Source: Bacteroidia bacterium
Lineage (GTDB): Bacteria; Bacteroidota; Bacteroidia; Bacteroidales; GWA2-32-17
Assembly: GCA_016218155.1 (NCBI GenBank)
Contig: JACREQ010000046.1
Coordinates: 62,001-126,000, forward strand
Direction: 5' to 3'
DNA length: 64,000 bases
Shown: positions 8,424 through 17,270 of the stretch, piece after piece
Numbering within the stretch: the first letter of the stretch is position 1
Layout of the letters: the number at the start of each line of letters is the position of its first letter
The notes under the pieces: model-generated
Told to the model about the DNA's origin: nothing
Database searches by the model: none
The model's input: only the letters and a program-made list of their open reading frames with translations
Program-made: the position numbers and the translations under genes

Positions 8424-9702
8424 TTTTGATGAACTTTTCAAAGAAAAGTTTTCAAATTTTGGAGAAAATCCTCCCGAAAGTGTTTTGCAACGCATTAAAA
8501 ATACTGCATCAAATTTACCGCAACAAGTTCCATTCTGGAAAAAGGGTGGCTTCTTTGCAGGTATTGGTGGTGCTATATTATTAATTTTTGGAGTTGTATT
8601 AATTAATTCGTTTAGTACAAACAATGAAAAGGTAGTGCTAAAAAATACTTTAGTAAATAATGTTATAACTGATAATATTACACCTGAAAATAATGTCAAT
8701 GAAAATGTTGCTATTGAAAATGTAAATGTTATAAATAATAATAATGAAGTTAAGACTGAAGTTGAACAAGATTTTAATTCTGTAAAAGTTGAAAATAATG
8801 AGATAGTAGTTAATACTGATAAAATTGACAATAATATTAGTAAGAATCTTACAACTGAAGAAAAATCAACTAATAAAAATACTTTTACTGGAAACAACAA
8901 TAATAATAACAATCAACAGCCAAACCTAAATTTTATTGTTAATGTTAGTATTAAGGCTGCTACATGTCGTAAAGCAAACGGAAAGGCAACTCTTGCATCA
9001 AATGATCAGACTGTGAAATTTTTCTGGACAGAATTTGATTCAAATTCTGCAATTGATTTTAAGGACAACCTCTTTTCTGGTACTTATAAAGTAAAAGCAG
9101 TAAATGCTAATGGAAATGAAAAATTATTTACCGTTAATATTCCTGATAGTGGTGTAATAAGAACACGTTTTACTCATTATGAAATGACACAAACTATCGG
9201 TGTGCCTGTTTACTTTACAAATAAGACTACTGTAGATGGAAATAATTTCGAACAGGTAGAAAGTATATATTTTAAATGGTATTTTGGTGATGGAAATACT
9301 TCAAATGAAGCAAATCCTGAATATTATTATAAATCTACTGGACCATTTGTTGTTGCATTAGTTGCCTATAATTCAGTTGGCTGTAAAGATAGTGTTTGTT
9401 CTTTCCCAATTAATATTGCAGGTTCAGATATTGATTTTCCAAATGTGTTTACTCCAAATGGTGATGGCGAAAGTGATGTGTTTAAGCCAATAGCTAAAGG
9501 AATAACTTCATTCCATTGTGTTATATATAACAGAAATGGAAATCAAGTATATGAATTTTCTGATCCTGAGCAAGGTTGGGATGGTAAAATAAATCATGGC
9601 TTACAAATGGCCACCCCCGGAACATATTATTATACTATTAAAGGAGTTGGTGTTGATGGAAAAATAATAAATCACAAACAATTCTTAGATGTAAGATATT
9701 AA
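8401..9702 (+). CDS. Single-pass membrane protein with anti-sigma-like N-terminus, PKD domain and gliding-motility C-terminal domain
   Basis: The 433-residue product overlaps the sigma gene by 23 nt. Residues 1-45 are hydrophilic and contain FDELFKEKFSNFGENPPESV, a pattern I know from the cytoplasmic start of Bacteroidota anti-sigma-type membrane proteins. One membrane helix follows (about 48-70), then a long Asn/Val/Glu linker (70-175). A PKD-like fold comes next (FKWYFGDGNTSNEANPEYYY, about 290-345). The C-terminus is a CHU_C / T9SS type B domain (FPNVFTPNGDGESDVFKP to the end). There is no cleavable signal peptide, so the protein should remain in the inner membrane with the sorting domain in the periplasm. 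It is a candidate regulator of the sigma factor that senses T9SS state (inference). Confidence 0.88.
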   Translation: MKTFTENNFDELFKEKFSNFGENPPESVLQRIKNTASNLPQQVPFWKKGGFFAGIGGAILLIFGVVLINSFSTNNEKVVLKNTLVNNVITDNITPENNVNENVAIENVNVINNNNEVKTEVEQDFNSVKVENNEIVVNTDKIDNNISKNLTTEEKSTNKNTFTGNNNNNNNQQPNLNFIVNVSIKAATCRKANGKATLASNDQTVKFFWTEFDSNSAIDFKDNLFSGTYKVKAVNANGNEKLFTVNIPDSGVIRTRFTHYEMTQTIGVPVYFTNKTTVDGNNFEQVESIYFKWYFGDGNTSNEANPEYYYKSTGPFVVALVAYNSVGCKDSVCSFPINIAGSDIDFPNVFTPNGDGESDVFKPIAKGITSFHCVIYNRNGNQVYEFSDPEQGWDGKINHGLQMATPGTYYYTIKGVGVDGKIINHKQFLDVRY

Positions 9703-9722
9703 ATTAGGTGTTGATTTTTGGG

Positions 9723-9758
9723 ATAGGCAAACAATTAAAAATGTTTGCCTATTTTTTA
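9723..9758. terminator. Bidirectional terminator between convergent genes
   Basis: An 11-bp perfect stem (9723-9733 with 9742-9752, arm ATAGGCAAACA, 8-nt loop) is followed by a T run on the plus strand. It overlaps the last codon of the minus-strand lipoprotein gene. Confidence 0.75.
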
Positions 9759-10297
9759 TTTTCTTTTTCCTTAAAAGAACCAAGAATTTTATTAATAACC
9801 GGTAAATAAGTTTGCTTATTTGATTCGCTACACCAAACAGTAACTTCATAAAATTTCATTTTACCTTCAAAAATTCCTGAATAAAAACAAACATTCTGAT
9901 TGCTGCTATCTCTATTATAAACCCCGCAAATAGTAAAAAATAAACTTTTATATCCATTAACAGTTGTGTCTTTAGGTGTATTAAGATTGCCACCTTCAAG
10001 GGTTTCGTCAAGAATATTATTTGCTACAAAATTATAGTAATCGTATATTGATGTGGTTTCAAAATTCTCAACTATAGAATCATCGTAAACCACAACAGAT
10101 AATCCATTTAGATAATCGCTTGTGTCTTCAATTAAATTTAATACAGAACCTTCCTGAACTTCATTAGGCTGGATAAGGTTTGAGGGAACTAGAATCGAGA
10201 ACTCATTATTTCCTGTTTCAAGAAAATTATCTGAATTTTCATTACAAGAGCAAATAATAAAAGCTGAAAATATAATTAAACAAAATGTTCTGATCAT
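9749..10297 (-). CDS. Lipoprotein of unknown function
   Basis: The 182-residue product has a lipoprotein signal peptide with lipobox ending IICSC (Cys at about residue 18), followed by an Asn/Ser/Asp-rich tether. The body alternates predicted strands and helices (FSILVPSNLIQP, LSVVVYDD, GYKSLFFTICGVYN, MKFYEVTVWCSE, LPVINKILGSF). This resembles the small alpha/beta 'PsbP/LpqN-like' lipoproteins, but I cannot assign it. Its ATG shares a base with the stop codon of the nuclease gene upstream (TAATG), showing translational coupling, and it ends the three-gene PAS-nuclease-lipoprotein operon. Confidence 0.8.
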   Translation of the reverse strand: MIRTFCLIIFSAFIICSCNENSDNFLETGNNEFSILVPSNLIQPNEVQEGSVLNLIEDTSDYLNGLSVVVYDDSIVENFETTSIYDYYNFVANNILDETLEGGNLNTPKDTTVNGYKSLFFTICGVYNRDSSNQNVCFYSGIFEGKMKFYEVTVWCSESNKQTYLPVINKILGSFKEKENKK

Positions 10298-11589
10298 TAC
10301 TTTATTTTAATTACTTTGATAGTAGAATTTTTATACTTTCCGGCAATATTAATATAATATAAGCCATTTAATAAATAATCAGTAGGGATATTTAAATAGT
10401 TGAATCCGTTTGTAATATTGAATGAATATTTTGCTGCGATATTACCTATTTGATTGTATATTGTTATATTATATTTGTCTTCATGTTCAGAAAGAATTTC
10501 TATCTCTGCATTATCGGAAATAGGGTTCTGAAATTTAATTGACTGTGGTTTATAGTTATTGTCATTTATGCTAATAGCAGCAGTCTGGTTGATCTTAATT
10601 TTTAATGTTACAGGTAAGTGATCAGACATATTAGCCAGTGCTGATACAACATTTGATGGCACGGAATAATTGGCCGGACTATTAATGCTTTGATTAAATC
10701 TGTTGCCATCTTGTCCCACAGCTGTGTATGAATTTTGTACATATTGCACTTTTGCAATGTTATTCATTATATAAAATGAAGCTAGAATAAAATCAAATCT
10801 GTCATCCATTCCGCCAGAGGCTTTACATGTATTATTTACGTCTGTATTTGTGCTTTGTGTGTGATATAGCTTATATGCAGAGTTATTATACCATGTACCT
10901 ATTTTATTTACCGGGTCGTAAAACCTTATATTTGAATTAGTATAATTAATTAGATTTTGAAAACTAGTTTCAGTTGCCGATTGAACATTAAAATCTCCCA
11001 TAACTGTAACATTACCCATATTATTGCTGTTTATGGCATTAAGATAATTCATTAAAGTAAGAGTTTCGGCAGCTCTATCAGTTTGATCAGCTGACGTTGA
11101 TCCTGCTTTAAGATGCATCTGGATACAAGTAAAAAAAACAGTGTCAAATAAAGTTGATAAATCAGGACTGTTATAGTGAAATTTATAAATCATTATATCT
11201 CTTACTCCTGTTGGTAAGTAATTTTGCGAGTATAATGTTACCTTTCTTGAGTCGTAGTATATTGTACTCACAATTGTTGAAGAATTTGAATTAACATAAT
11301 TTGCTTTTCTATACCAGGTAACCCCGTTACGATTAAAAACGCTGTCAAGCAGGCGTTGGGCAGTTGAGTTTCCCGAACCCAATTCATTTACCCCAAATAT
11401 GTCGGGTTTAACGTAGGAGAATATATTTCTTAAATATCCGTCTTTTGAGTTTACGTTGTTATTTGTTAAAGTGCAATAAGATGTAAGCTCATCGTAATTT
11501 AATAAATTGTAGGTCATTATTTTTAATGTGTCCTGAGCATTAAGAGTCAAGCTACAAAAAATCGTAAATAAAGTGATGATGTTTTTCAA
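10297..11589 (-). CDS. Secreted endonuclease/exonuclease/phosphatase-family protein with T9SS type A tag
   Basis: This is an EEP-superfamily phosphodiesterase/nuclease, predicted to act outside the cell. The 430 residues show a signal peptide (1-18, ending LNAQD), then the metal-binding start TLKIMTYNLLNYD, the 'NELG' glutamate, QMHLKAGS, the MGDFNVQS motif and the terminal MSDHLPVTLKI motif. Together these supply the catalytic Asn, Glu, Asp and His set. The last ~80 residues (from SIKFQNPISDNAEIEIL to IKVIKIK) form a type A T9SS sorting domain. It sits 13 nt after the PAS gene and overlaps the lipoprotein gene by one base. The substrate (DNA, RNA or a phospho-ester) is not determined by the sequence. 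Confidence 0.9.
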   Translation of the reverse strand: MKNIITLFTIFCSLTLNAQDTLKIMTYNLLNYDELTSYCTLTNNNVNSKDGYLRNIFSYVKPDIFGVNELGSGNSTAQRLLDSVFNRNGVTWYRKANYVNSNSSTIVSTIYYDSRKVTLYSQNYLPTGVRDIMIYKFHYNSPDLSTLFDTVFFTCIQMHLKAGSTSADQTDRAAETLTLMNYLNAINSNNMGNVTVMGDFNVQSATETSFQNLINYTNSNIRFYDPVNKIGTWYNNSAYKLYHTQSTNTDVNNTCKASGGMDDRFDFILASFYIMNNIAKVQYVQNSYTAVGQDGNRFNQSINSPANYSVPSNVVSALANMSDHLPVTLKIKINQTAAISINDNNYKPQSIKFQNPISDNAEIEILSEHEDKYNITIYNQIGNIAAKYSFNITNGFNYLNIPTDYLLNGLYYINIAGKYKNSTIKVIKIK

Positions 11590-11602
11590 AATGTTATATT
11601 TT

Positions 11603-11941
11603 TTATTTTCTTACAAAGTGATTCATTGATACAGGTATTTCAAAAGAAAATTCAATCATTCCCATAACTTTTCCATTTTCATTCCATGGGGCCTGGTAAA
11701 TCATTTTTTTAATTCCGTTTTTTTCAATTGTATATGCATTGGTAGTGTTATTTGATAGCATTTCGGCTATTTTACTGTTTGAAACTTGATTGTGATAATC
11801 TTTAAGATTAGTTCCAATTAAAGCTTCGCCTCCGTAATTCTCAAATACTTTAGCAGATTTTTTATTCATATATAGAATCTTGCCATCTTTGTCGCTAACA
11901 GTAATTGCAACCGGTAGTTCAGATAAAAATAAGTCAGTCAT
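11603..11941 (-). CDS. Stand-alone PAS-domain protein
   Basis: The 112-residue cytoplasmic protein consists of little more than one PAS fold: LPVAITVSDKDGKILYMNKK, then SAKVFENYGGEALIGTNLKD, and a beta meander ending VMGMIEFSFEIP. No kinase, cyclase or DNA-binding domain is attached. PAS folds bind small ligands or cofactors or mediate protein contacts, so it may be a detached sensor working with a kinase elsewhere, such as the hybrid kinase at 14836-17118. It is the first gene of an operon with a secreted nuclease and a lipoprotein. A -7 element lies 20 nt before its ATG. Confidence 0.85.
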   Translation of the reverse strand: MTDLFLSELPVAITVSDKDGKILYMNKKSAKVFENYGGEALIGTNLKDYHNQVSNSKIAEMLSNNTTNAYTIEKNGIKKMIYQAPWNENGKVMGMIEFSFEIPVSMNHFVRK

Positions 11942-11960
11942 ATAATAGTTTTTATTAATG

Positions 11961-11968
11961 CAAAGTTA
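11961..11968 (-). promoter_or_regulatory. -7 element of the PAS-nuclease-lipoprotein operon
   Basis: The minus strand reads TAACTTTG, an exact TAnnTTTG match 20 nt before the PAS gene's ATG at 11941. No convincing -33 TTG is visible. Confidence 0.5.
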
Positions 11969-12075
11969 TTGCTATTTATAATTTTTTTAACATTAAGTTA
12001 TTTAATTTTTTAAATCGGTAATTGCTAAACTATCCAAAAGAATTACTTTTACTCCTTAATAGTAAATAATTACAT

Positions 12076-14349
12076 CTGAAAAAATTATTAATAATATTAG
12101 TGTTATTTGCTGCAAACCATAATCTTGTATGTGGCATTAATGATACTTTAATTATTAATAAAATTAATAAGCTGCTTAAAGAGTCGCGTTCAAACCTTGG
12201 TGTAAATAATGAAAAGGTTTATAAATTATCAGGTGAAGCATTGGCATTGTCCCGCCAGAATAAACTTAAAGATTTAGAAGCTTCGTCGTTAAATATCTTT
12301 GGTTATTACTATTTGTATATAAGTGAATTTGATGAAGCTATAAAATATTTTGAAAGATCGCTATTGATTTATCAAACTTTAAAAGATACTTCAGGCATAG
12401 CAAATGAGCATTTTATGATAGGACAAGGACATTTTTATAAAGGAAATTATAAAAATGCAATGACTCATTACGAATTTGCTTATAATCTCGCAAAAATCAA
12501 ATCGGATAGTTCTCAACAGGTAAGCTTACTTTTTGAGATTGGTTATGTAAATTATTCTCAGGGAAACTTAAAGGTTGCATTATCATTTTTTCAGGAGGGA
12601 TTAACAGTTGCAGAAAAGATTCCAGATGGTGAGTCGAAATCAAATTCACTATACAATAGTATTGGAGATATTTATTTTGAGTGGGGTGATTACATAAAAG
12701 CAAAAGAATATTTTAATAAAGCTTTATTGGTAAGTAGAAAAATAAAAAGTGTTCAAGGCGAGGCGTATGCAATTAATAATATTGGAAATGTTTATTTAAA
12801 GTTGATGCAGTTTGATCTTGCTTTAGAGAATTATAATGAATCAAAAAAAATATTTCAGGAAAGTGGCTATAAGCAAGGTGTTGCAATTACTCTTAATAAT
12901 ATTGGGATGACCTATGAGGAAAGTGGTGATAATATTAAAGCGATTAGGTTTTATGAAGAGTCAATCAGAATAAAAAAGGATATTGGCGATCAGGTCGGAG
13001 TTTCAAAAACTTATGGAGTAATTGCCGATTTACTTATTAAAGAAGGTGAATATAATCAGGCAATTTCAAGAATAGAAAAAAGTCAACAAATTGCAATAGC
13101 AATTCATCTTCAAACACAAATAAAAGATAATTACCGCACATTGTCAAAAGCATTTAAAAAGCTTGGAGATAATGAAAAGGCGCTATATTATTACGAAAAA
13201 TTCTTTGCTTTAAACGATTCGCTTTTTAACGAGGAGACACAAAAACAATTTGCAGAAATGCAGACCCGTTTTGAGACAAACCAAAAGCAAAAGGAGATTG
13301 AATTACTCCACAAAGAAAAGACATTAAAGAATATTGAATTAAGTCAGAAAAATGAAATACTTACTAAACAAAAGACAATAATTTTATCAGTTGTATTTGT
13401 TTTAATTCTAGTAATTATTTTTTCATTTGTTATTTATCGGCAATTCAGACAAAAGAAAATTGCAAATGAAATACTGAAACAGCAAAAGGAGGAAATTTCG
13501 GCACAACGTGATGAGATTTCAACGCAGCGAGACCAGATTGAAATACATCGCGATGAAATAAGCGTTATAAATAAAGATTTAACTGCAAGTATAAGATATG
13601 CATTAAGAATTCAACAGGCGTTATTACCGGATGAGGTTACAATTAACAAAATGTTTGGTGAACATTTTCTTATTTATTTGCCAAAAGATATTGTTAGTGG
13701 TGATTTTTATTGGACAAGTTCAAGATTGGAAACTGATGGTAGTACAACTATAATTATTGCCTGCGCTGATTGTACTGGACATGGTGTGCCAGGTGCATTT
13801 ATGAGCATTGTTGCAATGAATTTACTGGAAAAAGCTGTGCATTCAGAAAAATTATTACATCCTTCTGAAGTGTTAAATTATATAACAAATGGTATTCATA
13901 AACTTCTGCGCCATTCTAATTCAAATTCTGATTTAAAAGACGGGATGGATATTGCACTGTGCAGCTTAAATCGTAATAATGGAAAACTTGAATATGCAGG
14001 AGCAAGAAATCCATTAGTGTATATTTCGGGAGGAAAGCTTTTTGAACTAAAAGGTAATAAGCATTTTATTGGCGATGCAATAGGGGTAAATAATTTTAAA
14101 GGATATACAAATCATCATGTAAATCTTAATAAAGATGATATTATTTATATGTTTACCGATGGTTATGCTGATCAGTTTGATGGAATAAATAGAAAAAAAT
14201 ACATGAATTCGCGATTAAAGGAATTACTTCATAAGAACAGCCATAAATCAATGGAAATTCAAGGTGAAATTATTCTTCGTACTCATTTTGAATGGAAACA
14301 AAATCAACCGCAGGTTGATGATATTTTGGTGTTGGGTATTAAAGTATAA
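12076..14349 (+). CDS. TPR-containing membrane PP2C/SpoIIE-type serine phosphatase
   Basis: Tetratricopeptide repeats in the periplasm probably sense a partner and control a cytoplasmic PP2C-type phosphatase of the SpoIIE/RsbU class. From the annotated GTG (12100), the TPR units occupy about residues 40-380 (e.g. EAIKYFERSLLIYQTL, GDYIKAKEYFNKALLV, NIGNVYLKLMQFDLALENY). A membrane helix lies at about 427-446, a coiled coil at 450-500, and the phosphatase at 505-749, with metal-site motifs VSGDFYW, CADCTGHGVPGAFMS and FTDGYADQFDG. The frame is open upstream to 12070 and reads KKLLIILVLFAANHNLVCG, a signal peptide, so translation probably starts at CTG 12076. The stop lies 2 nt from the convergent CoA-binding gene. 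Confidence 0.9.
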   Translation: MKKLLIILVLFAANHNLVCGINDTLIINKINKLLKESRSNLGVNNEKVYKLSGEALALSRQNKLKDLEASSLNIFGYYYLYISEFDEAIKYFERSLLIYQTLKDTSGIANEHFMIGQGHFYKGNYKNAMTHYEFAYNLAKIKSDSSQQVSLLFEIGYVNYSQGNLKVALSFFQEGLTVAEKIPDGESKSNSLYNSIGDIYFEWGDYIKAKEYFNKALLVSRKIKSVQGEAYAINNIGNVYLKLMQFDLALENYNESKKIFQESGYKQGVAITLNNIGMTYEESGDNIKAIRFYEESIRIKKDIGDQVGVSKTYGVIADLLIKEGEYNQAISRIEKSQQIAIAIHLQTQIKDNYRTLSKAFKKLGDNEKALYYYEKFFALNDSLFNEETQKQFAEMQTRFETNQKQKEIELLHKEKTLKNIELSQKNEILTKQKTIILSVVFVLILVIIFSFVIYRQFRQKKIANEILKQQKEEISAQRDEISTQRDQIEIHRDEISVINKDLTASIRYALRIQQALLPDEVTINKMFGEHFLIYLPKDIVSGDFYWTSSRLETDGSTTIIIACADCTGHGVPGAFMSIVAMNLLEKAVHSEKLLHPSEVLNYITNGIHKLLRHSNSNSDLKDGMDIALCSLNRNNGKLEYAGARNPLVYISGGKLFELKGNKHFIGDAIGVNNFKGYTNHHVNLNKDDIIYMFTDGYADQFDGINRKKYMNSRLKELLHKNSHKSMEIQGEIILRTHFEWKQNQPQVDDILVLGIKV

Positions 14350-14351
14350 TG

Positions 14352-14819
14352 TTATTTTTTTAATTCTTCAGGTAATCTGCCTAAAGTTTTTCTAACCCAG
14401 TAATGAAATTTATGTCCACCCGAGCCGAATGCCATCATCGGACAAATACCATAAACATATTCTATCTTATTATCTTTGCAAAACTTAATAGATTCAGGAG
14501 TAGCCGAGCCTTTGCCCGAGCCTTTCTGCATCCATACCCTTTTAATATTAGTGTTTTTTACTGAATAAACAATTTCATCTGTGAGATTTTGGTTGGTGGC
14601 AATTATAATTGAATCAACTTCAGATGGAAGGTCATTTACTTTATTATAACATTTTACACCATCAATTTCATTTGTGTTAGGGTTGATAGGATAAATATTA
14701 TAGCCTTTCTTTGATAACTCTGTAAGAAGTATATTTCCAATGTTAGTTTTTTTAGTTCTTGAGATACCAGCAATTGCAATATTTTTTGAATTTTTAAAAT
14801 TATTAATAGTATTTTGCAT
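14352..14819 (-). CDS. CoA-binding-domain protein (YccU-like)
   Basis: The 155-residue cytoplasmic protein consists of a Rossmann-type CoA-binding domain: NIAIAGISRTKKTNIGNILL at the start (Gly-containing nucleotide loop), YNIYPINPNTNEIDGVKCY, VDSIIIATN, and KRVWMQKGSGKGSATPES, with a terminal motif around GICPMMAFGSGGHKFHYW. The family is widespread and small; its physiological role is mostly unknown, with CoA or a CoA-ester as presumed ligand. It lies 16 nt downstream of the hybrid kinase on the same strand and ends 2 nt from the convergent phosphatase gene, so it is likely co-transcribed with the kinase. Confidence 0.9.
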   Translation of the reverse strand: MQNTINNFKNSKNIAIAGISRTKKTNIGNILLTELSKKGYNIYPINPNTNEIDGVKCYNKVNDLPSEVDSIIIATNQNLTDEIVYSVKNTNIKRVWMQKGSGKGSATPESIKFCKDNKIEYVYGICPMMAFGSGGHKFHYWVRKTLGRLPEELKK

Positions 14820-14835
14820 ATCTAATTATAATTTG

Positions 14836-17118
14836 TTATTTCTTTAATTTCTTAATAAGTGTGAATAATTTCTCAGAATCAATTGGCTTAGAAATATAAC
14901 CGTCACTACCAGCATTAATACTTTTTTGCTTGTCGGACTCAAAGGCAAAAGCAGTCTGAATTATTACCGGAATATCAGGATTAAATTCTTTTATCTGTTT
15001 CATCGCATCATAGCCGTTAATTTCAGGTAGCTGAACATCCATAAGGATGATGTCAATATGAGGATTATGTTTTACTATATCTATAGCGTCTTTCCCATTA
15101 TTTGTTTCAATTAGGTTAATATTGAAAGGCTCAAAAAGTTCTTTTAGATAAGTAAGGTTGGTTAGGTCATCTTCAACAATTAAGATAGTATAGTTATTGA
15201 AATTAGAGTTCTTGATATTTATTGATATTTCTTCTGGATTTTCATTTGAAGAAATTTTGTATGGCATCGAAAAATAGAATGTAGTTCCTTTGTCAGTTGA
15301 GGAATCAAGCCATATCTTTCCACCTAATAATTCGGCACATGCTTTTGAAATTGCCAATCCGAGTCCAGCACCACCATATAATTTTTCGATATTTCCTGCA
15401 CCTTGAATAAATCTTTCAAAAACCATATGTTTTTTTTCTTCCTGAATTCCAATACCAGTATCTTTTACATGAAAAAGAAGTTCATTGTTTTTTAAAGTAT
15501 AACCAAACTCAATAGATCCGGTTTCTGTAAATTTTGTTGCGTTGCTTAATAAATTGGTTAATATTTGTCTTAATCTGGTTTCATCGGTAAAAATAAATGC
15601 ATTATTATCTGTAAGGCAAGTTGTAGATTTTAGTTGTATTTGTGTTTTGCACTTTGTGATTAATTGAGAATGATATATCGAATAAAGTTCTTTAATTAGT
15701 TTGTTAATATTAATTTTAGATTCATGAATTATCATTTGTTTTGCATCAATTTTTGAAATATCAATAATGTCATTTATAAGATTTAATAAATGGCTGCCAC
15801 TTGTATTTATTATTTCAATATATTTTACTCTTTGTTCTGAAGTTATATTCTCTTTTTTGAGAAGTTTTGCAAAACCAATAATGCCATTCATTGGTGTTCT
15901 TATTTCGTGGCTCATATTAGCAAGAAATGCAGATTTTAGTTTCTCATTTTCTTCTGCTTTTTCTTTAGCTTTTATAAGTTCTTCTTCCATTTGTTTGCGT
16001 TCGGAGAAATCACGAAAAAATGATTGATAAGTTTTATCGGGCATCATTTTCGTATTCATTTCAATTGGAAGTAGAGTTCCGTCTTTTCTGGTTAATCTTC
16101 TTTCTGTTCTAACAATTTGCCCTTGTGTTAACAGGTCATACCTTAGTGGCTTTAAACTTGCTTCTTCTGCAGTGAAAAGTTGTTTCATGTTCATTTTAAG
16201 CAATTCATCTTTTGAGTAGCCTGTCATTTCGCATGCACGTGGATTTACTCCAATAAAATTACCAGTTGGATCGCCATGAAAAATTGCATCTACTGCATTT
16301 TCTACAAGCTGAAAATATTGTTCCTGAGTTCTTTTTAATTCATCCTTAGCTTTTTTTTGTTCAGTAATATCTCTGGCAACAGAGATGATAACTTTTTTAC
16401 CAAAAAAATTGCCAGAAGTGCAATTTACTTCTTTTGGGAAAATGCTCCCATCATTTTTTAGTCCCCAAAACTCGAATGATTGTGGTTCACCATTAAAAGC
16501 TTTTATTAAAGCTTCAGAAACTTTTTTCAAATCATTTTTTCCGGGAGCTGATACAAATTCTGGTGTTTTTCCAATAAAAAAATCTTTAGAATAACCATAC
16601 ATTTTTTCGGCAGTTTTATTTACTTCTAAAAATGTTCCGGTTTCATCTAGAATATATACAGCTTCAGAAATACTATCTAAAATTCCCTGATAAGTTTTAT
16701 GGGAAATAAGTATTTGTTCTTCGGCTTTTTTTCTCTCAGTTATATCTCTTCCTGAAGAAAGGAAGCCAATAATTTTACCGTTATTAAGAATTGGGGATGA
16801 ATTAATTTCAAAAGTATGCCTTTCTCTTTTATAATTTAATAAGTCAATTTCAAATAATCTTCTGTCAAGAAAGCCTTCAATTCTTTCAGTTATATTTTTT
16901 TTAATTGTTTCATGACTTTCAATAGGAATAAATTCTAATAAATTATGTTCCTTATAATTTTCAATATTAATTCCTGTAAATTCAATCCCGGCTTTGTTTA
17001 TATATGTTAATTTCCCATCAAATCCATAGCTTATTATTATGTCTTTTGAAGTTTCGGAAAGCAATCTGAATTTTTCTTCACTGAGTTTTAATTCATTAAT
17101 AGATAGTTCTTTGCACAT
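14836..17118 (-). CDS. Hybrid sensor histidine kinase with three PAS domains and a receiver
   Basis: A soluble, multi-PAS hybrid kinase. PAS1 (about 10-125), PAS2 (135-260) and PAS3 (265-385) are followed by HisKA with the phospho-accepting His in FLANMSHEIRTPMNG (about residue 404). A HATPase_c domain follows (N box LTNLLSNATKFT, G1 VKDTGIGI, G2 GAGLGLAIS). A C-terminal receiver carries the acceptor Asp in LMDVQLPEING (about 690). No membrane helix is present. I chose ATG 17118 rather than TTG 17187 because a -7 element lies at 17185-17192, which would place the TTG at or upstream of the transcription start. The CoA-binding gene follows at 16 nt. Confidence 0.93.
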   Translation of the reverse strand: MCKELSINELKLSEEKFRLLSETSKDIIISYGFDGKLTYINKAGIEFTGINIENYKEHNLLEFIPIESHETIKKNITERIEGFLDRRLFEIDLLNYKRERHTFEINSSPILNNGKIIGFLSSGRDITERKKAEEQILISHKTYQGILDSISEAVYILDETGTFLEVNKTAEKMYGYSKDFFIGKTPEFVSAPGKNDLKKVSEALIKAFNGEPQSFEFWGLKNDGSIFPKEVNCTSGNFFGKKVIISVARDITEQKKAKDELKRTQEQYFQLVENAVDAIFHGDPTGNFIGVNPRACEMTGYSKDELLKMNMKQLFTAEEASLKPLRYDLLTQGQIVRTERRLTRKDGTLLPIEMNTKMMPDKTYQSFFRDFSERKQMEEELIKAKEKAEENEKLKSAFLANMSHEIRTPMNGIIGFAKLLKKENITSEQRVKYIEIINTSGSHLLNLINDIIDISKIDAKQMIIHESKININKLIKELYSIYHSQLITKCKTQIQLKSTTCLTDNNAFIFTDETRLRQILTNLLSNATKFTETGSIEFGYTLKNNELLFHVKDTGIGIQEEKKHMVFERFIQGAGNIEKLYGGAGLGLAISKACAELLGGKIWLDSSTDKGTTFYFSMPYKISSNENPEEISINIKNSNFNNYTILIVEDDLTNLTYLKELFEPFNINLIETNNGKDAIDIVKHNPHIDIILMDVQLPEINGYDAMKQIKEFNPDIPVIIQTAFAFESDKQKSINAGSDGYISKPIDSEKLFTLIKKLKK

Positions 17119-17184
17119 GGGTAGCTGAGGCTGTTGTAAAATGTTAAATATTATTCCGAATGAAGCATAGTAAATTAAACTTTG

Positions 17185-17192
17185 CAAAGTTA
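17185..17192 (-). promoter_or_regulatory. -7 element of the hybrid kinase gene
   Basis: The minus strand reads TAACTTTG, an exact TAnnTTTG match. Transcription would begin near 17179, giving a leader of about 60 nt to the ATG at 17118 and excluding the TTG at 17187. Confidence 0.45.
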
Positions 17193-17258
17193 ATAATTAT
17201 TTAATTTATCCTCCATAAGTATAACTGTTAATTATAGATGAGTTATTTTCTAATTAAT

Positions 17259-17266
17259 TATATTTG
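17259..17266 (+). promoter_or_regulatory. -7 element of the ATP-grasp gene
   Basis: TATATTTG matches TAnnTTTG and ends only 4 nt before the ATG at 17271. Transcription would begin at or within a few bases of that ATG, suggesting a leaderless or nearly leaderless mRNA. Confidence 0.45.
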
Positions 17267-17270
17267 TAAA

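Noticed and set aside
8340-8912. 190-codon minus-strand open frame opposite the sigma/anti-sigma-like genes
   Set aside because: It lies wholly over two well-supported plus-strand genes and its Phe/Leu/Ser-rich product is the mirror of their Lys/Asn-rich codons.
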